This document shows, in pieces, positions 38,538 to 46,790 of a stretch of DNA of 64,000 nt. The notes under the pieces are model-generated. The model searched no databases. It had not been told where the DNA came from and saw only the letters and a list, made by a program, of their open reading frames with translations. The stretch covers positions 1 through 64,000 of the forward strand of contig JAWKLK010000003.1 of NCBI GenBank assembly GCA_041392785.1, in the 5' to 3' direction. Position numbers and translations under genes: made by a program. The DNA comes from OLB9 sp041392785 (lineage in GTDB: Bacteria; Bacteroidota; Bacteroidia; Chitinophagales; Saprospiraceae). Numbering within the stretch: position 1 is the first letter of the stretch; the number at the start of each line of letters is the position of its first letter.

Positions 38538-38898
38538 ATATGTTTTAGCCTGCTGTATTGGCCTTTTGGTATTTGCTGCTTCTTGTCAGGTCAAAAAACA
38601 TGAAACAGTACATTTTGATAGAGATAAGATAGTTCACTTTTTGGTGGATTTTTATACAATACAAAGTGCTTCTGCATTGTCAGACAAATCCAAACAAGAT
38701 AGCCTGTATCGCGAATATGCAGAAAAATATGCGATCCAACACAATATAAGTCTCAATGAAATTCAAAAAGAACTTAAAAATCTTGAATTCTACCCTGATT
38801 CACTCATCGTTTTTCAGAATATGGCTTTAGATACCTTGCGAATGATTCAAGAAGAAATAATCCGGAATAATGAACTAAAAGAAAAAGAATTGCAATGA
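38524..38898 (+). CDS. DUF4296-like lipoprotein
   Basis: This 124-residue protein has a signal peptide with lipobox-like FAASC (C21) and a helical DUF4296-like body (IVHFLVDFYTIQSA, LYREYAEKYAIQHNIS, FYPDSLIVFQNM). The family is small, Bacteroidota-specific and of unknown function. The start codon overlaps the SixA-like gene by 14 bp. Confidence 0.78.
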   Translation: MPSFKYVLACCIGLLVFAASCQVKKHETVHFDRDKIVHFLVDFYTIQSASALSDKSKQDSLYREYAEKYAIQHNISLNEIQKELKNLEFYPDSLIVFQNMALDTLRMIQEEIIRNNELKEKELQ

Positions 38899-38916
38899 AC
38901 TTATTTAAATTAATTG

Positions 38917-39996
38917 TTACCACCGTGTTTTTAACACAATATTCCCCAAAGATTTAATGTCAGGATTTCCTGTAAAAATCACTCTTCCTTTTTTAGACAT
39001 AACTTCCCATGCGATAAGGCTAGTAATATCATCGATGGCACCTGGAACATCAGTATTATCAGCAATAGTAAACGTCCTATCTCCTGTCATTACGACTGCC
39101 TGTTCAAAATCTTGATGCACCATTAATAAATCTCCTCTCCCATCTAGAGCTGCTTGATAAATTTCCTGCAAATCACTTATCACTTTTCCATTTCCTACTG
39201 CTTCCTTTATTTCTGTAATAGCAGCTATTCGCCTATTCTCCTGAGATACTTTTAAAACACTGTATGCCTGCAACCCAATGTCATGGTTTGTCATGTGATT
39301 GTGATTTAGTGCCTCATGCCCTAGATAAATATTTGGTTTATCAGCAGCTTCCAGAAGTTTGTGATACGTCTCGTCAGAACTAATTACAACACAATTCAAA
39401 TTTGTATCATTGTGCAACCTACCGACGGCCTTGTCCAGTCTATTCAGATAATCGTGCATCATATCATTAACTTGTTTTGGATCTGCACGTTTGTCAGAAT
39501 GGGTCAAAATATGCGTATTTTCATGGTATGGAAAGTCTGCATTTTTGACTTCATTAAGAATCACATCATTCAAAGCTTCATACATATGGATACCATGTGT
39601 ATCTATCACCATGACAAGATATTCTTCACTTCTATTGTACGCTTTTATAACTGGTCTAATGACGAAGTGATTTGCGATGTGTACCCCGCTATGACTTGTA
39701 GACCAAGGTGAACGAACCACTTCCTTTGTGTCATTCGATAAAAACAAGTGTAAACTATCTAAATTATAATTCACATCTAGCTCTTCTGATACACTTTTCA
39801 AATTATCAAGAAGGTCTGAAACACTCCTTTTTCCGTATTTTTCTATAACTTTCTCTTCTGCTTCTTTCACTAAATTTTTTAGTACAATTTCATCTGCAAG
39901 ATTTGCTGGATGTGTTCTATGCGTGTTAAGAGAAATTGTTATACAGGGTTCGTTTGTTTCACTTGCCAATTGTTGCAATACGTCTTTAAGTGCCAT
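38917..39996 (-). CDS. baeRF-like (eRF1-related) protein
   Basis: This 359-residue protein resembles the bacterial eRF1-like baeRF3 group, a set of Pelota/eRF1-related proteins inferred by others to act in ribosome rescue or stress. The start ETNEPCITISLNTHRTHPAN and the LKNLVKEAEEKVIEKYG segment are typical, as are LVMVIDTHGIHMYEAL in the middle and a C-terminal domain of the acetyl-CoA/peptidyl-release type. The GGQ motif of true release factors is not visible. No ribosomal neighbours give extra support. Confidence 0.65.
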   Translation of the reverse strand: MALKDVLQQLASETNEPCITISLNTHRTHPANLADEIVLKNLVKEAEEKVIEKYGKRSVSDLLDNLKSVSEELDVNYNLDSLHLFLSNDTKEVVRSPWSTSHSGVHIANHFVIRPVIKAYNRSEEYLVMVIDTHGIHMYEALNDVILNEVKNADFPYHENTHILTHSDKRADPKQVNDMMHDYLNRLDKAVGRLHNDTNLNCVVISSDETYHKLLEAADKPNIYLGHEALNHNHMTNHDIGLQAYSVLKVSQENRRIAAITEIKEAVGNGKVISDLQEIYQAALDGRGDLLMVHQDFEQAVVMTGDRTFTIADNTDVPGAIDDITSLIAWEVMSKKGRVIFTGNPDIKSLGNIVLKTRW

Positions 39997-40177
39997 AATA
40001 AGATTGTTTTTGATTAAAAATTTTGATTTATACCTACAAAATTAATATTTATAATCCAAAACTCTTTTGTGATAGAATATGATATTGCTTTATGATCAGA
40101 CTGATAAATATCATGCATCTTATCAAAACATCTATACATCTCATCAGATCTTTACTATAACAAAAAGAGTACTATAT

Positions 40178-40520
40178 CAAGCCTGTAGGGCTTGCATATC
40201 CATAACCCTAAGCGTTAGCTTAGGGATAACAAGTAAACTGCACCAAGCCTGAAGGGCTTGTATATCCATAACCCTAAGCGTCAACTTAGGGAAAACAAAC
40301 TGCACCAAGCCTGAAGGGCTTGCATATCCATAACCCTAAGCGTCAACTTAGGGAAAACAAACTGCACCAAGCCTGAAGGGCTTGCATATCCATAACCCTA
40401 TGCGTCAGCTTAGGGATAACAAGTAAACTATAACAAGCCTGTAGGGCTTGTATATCCAAAACCCTATGCGCAGCTTAGGGAAAGCCAAGTAAACTGCACC
40501 AAAACTGAAGGGCATCTCTT
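40178..40520. repeat. Tandem array of hairpin repeats, five full units plus a partial
   Basis: Units start at 40178, 40244, 40306, 40368 and 40434, with a degenerate sixth near 40499; spacings are 66, 62, 62 and 66 bp. Each unit holds a palindrome CAAGCC-TGAAG-GGCTTG and a second palindrome CCCTAAG-n6-CTTAGGG linked by a conserved tatccataa-type segment. Variation is mainly in the linker (aacaagtaaact or aaacaaact). No spacers of unique sequence exist, so it is not CRISPR. Pairs of nested hairpins point to a REP-like family that is mobilised by Y1 (RAYT) transposases in other bacteria, an inference only. Confidence 0.85.
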
Positions 40521-40546
40521 CAAAATAGATAATAGTAAACTTTACA

Positions 40547-40554
40547 TACTTTTG
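40547..40554 (+). promoter_or_regulatory. -7 element before the VOC gene
   Basis: TACTTTTG, an exact TAnnTTTG match, 63-70 bp before the start codon. It begins about 27 bp after the repeat array. Confidence 0.4.
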
Positions 40555-40616
40555 TAATTTAAAAAAAATTTAATTCAAAGCAAATATTTAAATTTCAAAA
40601 TTAAACTCTTGTGGCA

Positions 40617-41030
40617 ATGACAAAGCAAATTTTTATCAATTTAGTAGTAAGTGACCTCCTAAAGTCCATGGAATTTTACGAAGCACTTGGATTTACCAAC
40701 AACCCACAGTTTTCTGATGACACTGCGAAATGTATGGTTTGGAGTGATGCCATTTTTGTCATGATTATGACTAGTGACAAATTTGGATCCTTTACCAACA
40801 AACCTCAGGCAGATACAAAAAAGTCTATTGCCGGGATATTCTCATTGTCCGTAGAAAGTAGCGAAAGCATGCATAACATCATGTCCAAAGGACTTGCAGC
40901 AGGCGGTACTGAACCAAATGAAATGAAAGATTATGGATTTATGCAGTTGCGAACTATAGAAGATTTGGATGGACATACATGGGAGATTTTCCTAATGGAT
41001 ATGTCAAAAATGCCAAATGATGCAACGTAA
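40617..41030 (+). CDS. VOC-family (glyoxalase/bleomycin-resistance-like) protein
   Basis: This protein of about 137 residues has the vicinal-oxygen-chelate fold: KQIFINLVVSDLLKSMEFYEALGF at the N terminus and a C-terminal LEDLDGHTWEIFLMD with the usual metal-ligand Glu. It is close to extradiol-dioxygenase/lactoylglutathione-lyase relatives often annotated without substrate. GTG 40611 and ATG 40617 are both possible; I prefer ATG. A strong bidirectional terminator lies between it and the convergent gene. Confidence 0.85.
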   Translation: MTKQIFINLVVSDLLKSMEFYEALGFTNNPQFSDDTAKCMVWSDAIFVMIMTSDKFGSFTNKPQADTKKSIAGIFSLSVESSESMHNIMSKGLAAGGTEPNEMKDYGFMQLRTIEDLDGHTWEIFLMDMSKMPNDAT

Positions 41031-41048
41031 TTTCATTTTAAAAATAAA

Positions 41049-41075
41049 GGTCCTCTATTTTGATTATAGAAGACC
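41049..41075. terminator. Bidirectional terminator
   Basis: Hairpin GGTC-ct-CTAT-tttgatt-ATAG-aa-GACC between convergent genes. On the minus strand it is followed by tttattttta, and on the plus strand a T-run occurs about 20 bp later. Confidence 0.6.
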
Positions 41076-41099
41076 ATTACATAGACTATTGTTATTTTT

Positions 41100-42746
41100 T
41101 CACATTTTAATCCATTTGCCTGATGTGATTACCTTATTGTTTTGTAGTACTTCATACAAATATGTACCGCTTGGGAAGGCTTGCAATTGTAAAGAAATGT
41201 CTTCAATACCTACATTTTTTTCCACATAAACATTTCTTCCTGATATATCGCTGACATAGATATCTCCATGACCTTCTCTACCGGGTATATCGAGGTGAAA
41301 ATATCCTGTGGATGGATTGGGAAAACAATATGACAGCATTTTATCATGTTGATCTTCTACAGCTACTGGGCCCATACCTAACTCCTTGCGCGATACTTTT
41401 ATAAAGGCGGATGTATTATTACCATAGGCAAATTTTCCTCTATTATTTTCGTCATAATAGGCATATGAAAATTGCGTATCAAAAATTATATGGTCGTCAT
41501 CAGGGTAGATAAATCCATACATATATGGACAAAAATTCGGCTTTGATAGTCCTATTTGCTTATATTTTTTATACACTTCACCATCATAATGCAGCACATC
41601 AATGGCTATTGTGTATTCCCTAGTTGATAGATTACCTGTAAGATTCCACGCCGTCATCAATAATTTGTCATACTGCACATCGTGCCATATAGTGGCATCA
41701 TCATATATTCTGTAAAAATCATCTCTAAACTGTTTTGTACACAAGAGATTTCCCTCGTAATCACACTGATAGTGCCGTAAATTGTAGCCCTCCACGCTCG
41801 GAAATGCCTGCACATAAATGATGTATTCATCGGTATAGGACAGCATCTGAATCAGATATGGTTCAAACCCAAAGTGAGTAATGTCTATTCTACTCACCTC
41901 ATTCAGATAAGTATCCATGGTAACTAAAAAGTATTTATTATCAAACTTCACATCAGATTCCAGACAATAATACTTTCCACCCTTTTTCGAATAATAAGAT
42001 CGACCTATTTGGCTATTTTGAGGTGCATATTCCAAACTGTCTGTATAAGAGATTTTTCCATCGATATCTATATAGCCTTTCATTACGATACCATTGGTTA
42101 TGTTGATCAATTTGTCGTATAAAAATTCTACCCTGCCCAAAGAATCCAAGCCAAAAACGCTCCAATTTTGGCTCCCAAATATGGCAGAGTATTTAAAAAT
42201 GGGATTAGATTTTGGGCAATCAAAAGAAATAACTTTACCAGACATACCATTTAGAACTAACCTAAATAAATGGCAATCAAATGGTGTACGATCAAAAGTT
42301 CGATCTGTCCTGTCATATTCCTTCACTTTACGAAAACCAATAATGACTACATTGTCATTTTTATCAAAAGTTTGGTACATGGGTACGAGCTGATTATCAT
42401 ACTCGGATGTATCGATATTAGTATCCCACAATAAGGCACCGCTATTCACATCTATACAGCTTACCTTAAATCCCAGCCAATCATAGGTCACTAAAGCATG
42501 GCTTTTTACCAACTTTCCTTTATGCACAAAATCTCCATGAGTTCGTAGGTACCGAAACATGTTTCGCCCATCAAAGGTATCCTTACTTATGAAAGTCGAA
42601 TCATAAATATGCACTACCCAATCGGGATTGAGATTGTCAAACGGTACTGACTCGAAAGGTACTACTGGTGGTTCAACCAAATATTTTTGTCCTGATAAAG
42701 TAAAGGAAAATATCAATAAGTTTAGTGTTATGTATAAAGATTTCAT
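41100..42746 (-). CDS. Exported protein with type IX secretion sorting domain
   Basis: This 548-residue protein has a Sec signal peptide (MKSLYITLNLLIFSFTLSGQ) and a C-terminal type A sorting domain: CFPNPSTGYFHLDI, VSDISGRNV, FPSGTYLYEV and the terminal GKWIKM. Such domains send proteins through the outer membrane by the T9SS and are then cleaved. The middle (about 30-450) has no motif I can name; Gly/Asp-rich blade-like repeats (WVHIYDSTF, LLWDTNIDT) hint at a beta-propeller. Probably a surface or secreted protein. Confidence 0.88.
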   Translation of the reverse strand: MKSLYITLNLLIFSFTLSGQKYLVEPPVVPFESVPFDNLNPDWVVHIYDSTFISKDTFDGRNMFRYLRTHGDFVHKGKLVKSHALVTYDWLGFKVSCIDVNSGALLWDTNIDTSEYDNQLVPMYQTFDKNDNVVIIGFRKVKEYDRTDRTFDRTPFDCHLFRLVLNGMSGKVISFDCPKSNPIFKYSAIFGSQNWSVFGLDSLGRVEFLYDKLINITNGIVMKGYIDIDGKISYTDSLEYAPQNSQIGRSYYSKKGGKYYCLESDVKFDNKYFLVTMDTYLNEVSRIDITHFGFEPYLIQMLSYTDEYIIYVQAFPSVEGYNLRHYQCDYEGNLLCTKQFRDDFYRIYDDATIWHDVQYDKLLMTAWNLTGNLSTREYTIAIDVLHYDGEVYKKYKQIGLSKPNFCPYMYGFIYPDDDHIIFDTQFSYAYYDENNRGKFAYGNNTSAFIKVSRKELGMGPVAVEDQHDKMLSYCFPNPSTGYFHLDIPGREGHGDIYVSDISGRNVYVEKNVGIEDISLQLQAFPSGTYLYEVLQNNKVITSGKWIKM

Positions 42747-43022
42747 GTCCTATATTTTTCAATTAGCGATTATCCCAAAAGCTTTACAACGACAATATAA
42801 ACATACATCAAACTTCAGGAAATTGAATCAAATAATTATTTTCTCATTCACTACTAACCACCGCGTTACCATTTTACTATCACGATGTTGTATAAATAAT
42901 CTTCATTATAAAAATAATATAAAAATCTGATATGTTAATAAGTTTCTAATAAAATACTTATAATTTTATTATTTAAATATATATTTAATTTATTATTAAT
43001 GATTAATATATTATAATAAACA

Positions 43023-43904
43023 TTAATCTTCTAAATATCCAAATTTCCCATTGTTGAAATCTTCAAATGCTTGCATCAATTCTTGCCTTGTATTCATCAC
43101 AAATGGGCCATGAGCAGCTATTGGCTCTTTGATCGGCTCTCCACTTAAGACTAAAAATTTAGCATCTGACAATGCTTCCAGAGAAAATTGTTCGCCATCA
43201 TTAGCCATAAGTGCCAAATAATCTGAAGGTACGGTATCCGCATCATTCAACAATATTTTTCCTTCTACCGTCAGAACCACAGTATTGAAGTGCGACGGCA
43301 ATGTCAAATCAAATTTGGTTCCTTCTTTAAGGCTTACATTATACACATGCATGGCTGTAAATGTAGTTGCTGAACCTTTGATCCCACGATACTCTCCAGC
43401 TATAACTTCTACTTTACTACCTAAATCATCGATAGGATAACTAGGTATATCGGCATTTTTAATAGCTTGATATTTAGGCGCTGACATCTTATATTTGGCA
43501 GGTAAATTCACCCACAGTTGCACCATTTGGAAAGGTCCGCCTTTTTTACTCCATTCCGTCTCGTGAAACTCTTTATGTAGCACTCCACTAGCTGCGGTCA
43601 TCCACTGTACATCACCTTCTTGTATAACGCCTCCTCCACCACTACTATCGTGATGTTCTACCTTACCCTGATATGCAAAAGTTACCGTTTCGAATCCTCT
43701 ATGTGGGTGCACACCTACACCTCTCGGAGATAGTGAAGGCGCAAAATCGTGTTTTGCGTTATAATCCAAGAGAATAAAAGGATCCATTCTATACATATCG
43801 AGACGAGGTCCACTTGGTATAAAATTATGTACCTGAAAGCCATCTCCAACCCAGTGTGGTTCTCTAGGAGCCACGACTAATTCTACTGATCTACTATTTT
43901 TCAT
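43023..43904 (-). CDS. Pirin family protein
   Basis: This 293-residue bicupin resembles pirin/YhhW. N-terminal cupin motifs include PRGVGVHPHRGFETVTF and GKVEHHDSSGGGGVIQEGDVQWMTA, with His residues for an iron site and the conserved SGVLHKEFHETE. A proline- and glycine-containing LSGEPIKEPIAAHGPFVMNT block is typical of the C-terminal domain. Relatives include quercetin 2,3-dioxygenases. It follows the Crp/Fnr regulator on the same strand, with 63 bp between, so the regulator may control it. Confidence 0.9.
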   Translation of the reverse strand: MKNSRSVELVVAPREPHWVGDGFQVHNFIPSGPRLDMYRMDPFILLDYNAKHDFAPSLSPRGVGVHPHRGFETVTFAYQGKVEHHDSSGGGGVIQEGDVQWMTAASGVLHKEFHETEWSKKGGPFQMVQLWVNLPAKYKMSAPKYQAIKNADIPSYPIDDLGSKVEVIAGEYRGIKGSATTFTAMHVYNVSLKEGTKFDLTLPSHFNTVVLTVEGKILLNDADTVPSDYLALMANDGEQFSLEALSDAKFLVLSGEPIKEPIAAHGPFVMNTRQELMQAFEDFNNGKFGYLED

Positions 43905-43927
43905 TTTAAAAACATTTAATTATGGTG

Positions 43928-43935
43928 CAAAGGTA
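43928..43935 (-). promoter_or_regulatory. -7 element of the pirin gene
   Basis: Reads TACCTTTG on the minus strand, 24 bp before the pirin ATG. It suggests the pirin gene has its own promoter. Confidence 0.45.
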
Positions 43936-43967
43936 GGACATTCAAAAACGACCACCATTGATCTAGG

Positions 43968-44570
43968 TTAAGTAGTGATGTTGCGAAAATTTTTAAATGC
44001 AAGTTCCTTTCTTACTCGGCTTAAGCTTTCCAGAGCAATACCTAGATAAGCCGCTACCATAGTTTGGGGAATACGTAATAAAATGTCAGGATAAGTTTTA
44101 GTAAATTGCAGATACCTTTCTTCCGCAGTTTGGCTCATGAGCATCATTACTCTGGCTTGCAAATAACGTATCTGTTCGTGCAGTAATAGATTGTAAAAAT
44201 CCCTAAATTTTGCAGATTTTTTCTCTAATTTTTGTAAGAAACCATCGTCAATAAAAGCGATTCTTGATGGTTCTAGAGTCTGGATAAAATATTTGGATGG
44301 CTGGTGAAAATATACACTTTCGCGATCCGTCAAAAACCAACCCTCAGTAGCAAAATGTAGGATATGCTCTTTGCCTTTTTCATCTATAGCATATTGTTTT
44401 AATAGCCCTTCTTCAACAAATAAGATATGTCTGCAATGCTCATTCTCTCGGAGCAAAAATGCGTCTTTCGGATAATTTTTTATTATACAGCTTTTTTGAA
44501 TTGCATCCAACTCATCTTCGCTGATACTAAGATTTGTAGTGAGAAAAGATTTAAGACTAAAATGATTCAT
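43968..44570 (-). CDS. Crp/Fnr-family transcriptional regulator
   Basis: This 200-residue protein has an N-terminal cyclic-nucleotide-binding-like beta-roll (FLLRENEHCRHILFVEEGLLKQYAID) and a C-terminal helix-turn-helix (RIPQTMVAAYLGIALESLSRVRKEL). The Crp contact Arg/Ser of cAMP binding (RxS in the phosphate cassette) is not obvious, so the ligand is unknown. Placed just upstream of the pirin gene. Confidence 0.9.
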   Translation of the reverse strand: MNHFSLKSFLTTNLSISEDELDAIQKSCIIKNYPKDAFLLRENEHCRHILFVEEGLLKQYAIDEKGKEHILHFATEGWFLTDRESVYFHQPSKYFIQTLEPSRIAFIDDGFLQKLEKKSAKFRDFYNLLLHEQIRYLQARVMMLMSQTAEERYLQFTKTYPDILLRIPQTMVAAYLGIALESLSRVRKELAFKNFRNITT

Positions 44571-44648
44571 TTACAGTAATAATTGATATCTACTCAGAAG
44601 ATATTTACTCCAATGTCCCTTGTGTCATTTTCTCGAATCACTCGATCG

Positions 44649-44957
44649 TCAGTTTACCTGACTTAGCATCCATGTACCATAAGCTTCATTGACTTGAGCA
44701 ATCCAATGCACAACAGCTGGTGTTTCATAAGGATGCATTTGTAGTACTTTTAATTCCAATGAGGCAATATGATTCAGTGTGGTTTTTGCAATCAAGTACA
44801 CTTCAGTATCGCGCTGCATCCCATCTCCCCAATGAAACATGCTAACACCTTCTATCATATTGGTACAAGCTGCCAATTTTTGATTGATTAATGCTTCTGA
44901 TATTTCTATCGCAATATTCTTGTTGGGACAAGGAATATAAAAAACTACTATCTCCAT
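44649..44957 (-). CDS. cutA: Divalent-cation tolerance protein CutA
   Basis: This 102-residue protein has the CutA fold and motif set: VVFYIPCPN, LAACTNMIEGVSMFHWGDG and a C-terminal LHPYETPAVVHW (here MHPYETPAVVHWIAQ). CutA forms trimers linked to copper tolerance. Its start codon shares its first base region with the end of pfkA (1-bp overlap), so it is translated from the same mRNA. Confidence 0.93.
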   Translation of the reverse strand: MEIVVFYIPCPNKNIAIEISEALINQKLAACTNMIEGVSMFHWGDGMQRDTEVYLIAKTTLNHIASLELKVLQMHPYETPAVVHWIAQVNEAYGTWMLSQVN

Positions 44958-45937
44958 TACATTGCTAAGATTTCTGCCATTCGGATCAATTGCTTGTTTA
45001 GCGGTTTTGATTTATGAATTGCTTCCTTAAATGGTGTTATAATTATTTTGTCATTGATGATTCCCAATGCGACTCCAGATTCGCCTCGCATCAATGATTG
45101 TACAGCACTGTGACCCATTCTACTGGCCAATACTCTGTCCATAGCAGTAGGAGATCCGCCTCGCTGTAAATGTCCGATGATGGTCACTTTTATATCATAA
45201 TCAGGATTCATGGCTTTAACTTCCCTAGCAAGAGTAGAGGCATCACCATTTTTGTTTCCTTCAGCTACGATGACTAAATTAAACAATTTCTGACGTTTGA
45301 TGGACAGCCTTAGTTGTTCTGACAATTCTTCGATAGTGGTCTCTGTCTCTGGTAAAAATATGGCTCCTGCCCCACTGCCAATACCTGTATGCAGTGCAAT
45401 ATAACCGCTGTGTCTTCCCATCACTTCTACAAAAAATATTCTGTTATGAGAATCCGCGGTATCTCTTATTTTGTCTACTGCTTCGATGGCAGTATTGATC
45501 GCTGTATCAAAACCAATAGTGTAATCAGTGCCATAAATATCATTGTCAATTGTGCCTGGAAGTCCGACCATAGCGACTCCGTATTCGTGACAAAATACAT
45601 CTGCGCCCGTATATGTTCCATTACCACCGATGACTACTACCCCATCAATGTCATTGGCTTTTAAGTTTTCGTAGGCTTGCTTTCTTCCTGCTTCAGTGCG
45701 GAAAGCTTCGCTTCTTGCAGTTTTCAGAACTGTTCCACCACGCTGAATGATATTTGCCACATCTCCAGCCTCCAATCTTTTTATTTTACCTTCTACCATG
45801 CCGTCATATCCACGATAGATGCCATAGACATGCAAATCATGATACACTGCTGCTCTGACAACAGCCCGTACTGCAGCATTCATGCCAGGAGCATCGCCAC
45901 CAGAAGTTAAAACTGCAATTCTTTTTACTTTGCTCAT
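44957..45937 (-). CDS. pfkA: 6-phosphofructokinase
   Basis: This 326-residue ATP-dependent enzyme catalyses the committed step of glycolysis. Visible motifs are LTSGGDAPGMNAAVR at the N terminus, GYDGMVEG, GLPGTIDNDIYGTD with the catalytic Asp residues, and VEVMGRHSGYIAL and LGHLQRGGSPTAMDR. The length and ATP-site Gly (RGG) fit a classical PfkA. It lies between cutA and a GlcNAc-kinase-like gene on the same strand. Confidence 0.96.
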   Translation of the reverse strand: MSKVKRIAVLTSGGDAPGMNAAVRAVVRAAVYHDLHVYGIYRGYDGMVEGKIKRLEAGDVANIIQRGGTVLKTARSEAFRTEAGRKQAYENLKANDIDGVVVIGGNGTYTGADVFCHEYGVAMVGLPGTIDNDIYGTDYTIGFDTAINTAIEAVDKIRDTADSHNRIFFVEVMGRHSGYIALHTGIGSGAGAIFLPETETTIEELSEQLRLSIKRQKLFNLVIVAEGNKNGDASTLAREVKAMNPDYDIKVTIIGHLQRGGSPTAMDRVLASRMGHSAVQSLMRGESGVALGIINDKIIITPFKEAIHKSKPLNKQLIRMAEILAM

Positions 45938-45947
45938 ATGCTATAAA

Positions 45948-46778
45948 TTAGTTATATGTTAAGTGATAACGCAACAAATTGTCCAACGGTCGTTGTAAAA
46001 ATTCTACATTATTAATCCCTGCTTTCTCTAAAGATTTAACCAGTATTTTTTTGTGAATAAATGCAATCGACCCAACAAAACCAACTTTATCGTTGTGATG
46101 TTCAATTTGCTCTTTTAATTTTCTATTAATAAAACTATCAAATAAGACTGTTAAAATATTTTCAGTCCATTCATGATCCTTCCACTCGGTCAAAAAGTTT
46201 GCAAATGATGCCAAAAAAGCTGCTCCACCTTGATCTTTATACAATGAATGAATCAACTGATCTTTAGTAAGATTATAAATACTCCTAAAGTTTTCTTGAA
46301 TAACTTCCGGCATTTCGTTATAAAAATACTGCCTTAAAACCTCTTTGCCTAAATCACTGCCAGAACCTTCATCTCCGATAATATAACCCAAAGAAGGCTT
46401 CAATGTTTTAATTCTCTCTCCATCATAACCAGCACAGACCGAACCTGTACCTAGAATACAAATAACACCTATATCTTTTTGAAATATTGCCCTAGCGGCA
46501 CCTAACACATCGGAATACATGAAAATACTACCTACGAAACCATTACGTCTTAGGTAGTTTGACATAGAGTCAACCATAGTTGAATTTGTGATACCTGCTC
46601 CATAAAAATATACTGCTTCAACAGACTTAAACCCTTCATCAATACCCAAAGGTTGCTCAGCAAAATTAGGCTGCGATGCAGGGTTTATACCTTTGGTTTC
46701 AGCATAAAATTTCTGATGTCCATCAGTCCAAACCCAGTCAATTTTTGTGGCTCCACTATCTGCAACTACTATAGACAT
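45948..46778 (-). CDS. N-acetylglucosamine kinase-like (BadF/BadG) protein
   Basis: This 276-residue ASKHA-fold protein starts VVADSGATKIDWVWTD, the phosphate-binding loop, and contains ILGTGSVCAGYDG and GYIIGDEGSGSDLGKEVL, which match eukaryotic-type GlcNAc kinases and related Bacteroidota proteins. It likely phosphorylates an amino sugar. It is 12 bp downstream of the amidohydrolase gene and 10 bp upstream of pfkA, so sugar uptake and glycolysis may be co-transcribed. Confidence 0.85.
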   Translation of the reverse strand: MSIVVADSGATKIDWVWTDGHQKFYAETKGINPASQPNFAEQPLGIDEGFKSVEAVYFYGAGITNSTMVDSMSNYLRRNGFVGSIFMYSDVLGAARAIFQKDIGVICILGTGSVCAGYDGERIKTLKPSLGYIIGDEGSGSDLGKEVLRQYFYNEMPEVIQENFRSIYNLTKDQLIHSLYKDQGGAAFLASFANFLTEWKDHEWTENILTVLFDSFINRKLKEQIEHHNDKVGFVGSIAFIHKKILVKSLEKAGINNVEFLQRPLDNLLRYHLTYN

Positions 46779-46790
46779 ACAGTAACTTTT

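Larger units (their letters stand above)
39997..40610. other. Non-coding region containing a repeat array
   Basis: This 614-bp gap lies between two genes transcribed away from each other. The first 180 bp are AT-rich with no gene seen, the middle holds the repeat array at 40178-40520 and the last 90 bp contain a promoter-like element for the VOC gene. Confidence 0.6.

Noticed and set aside
40178..40520. CRISPR array
   Set aside because: Units repeat along their whole length with no unique spacers, and no cas genes are visible.
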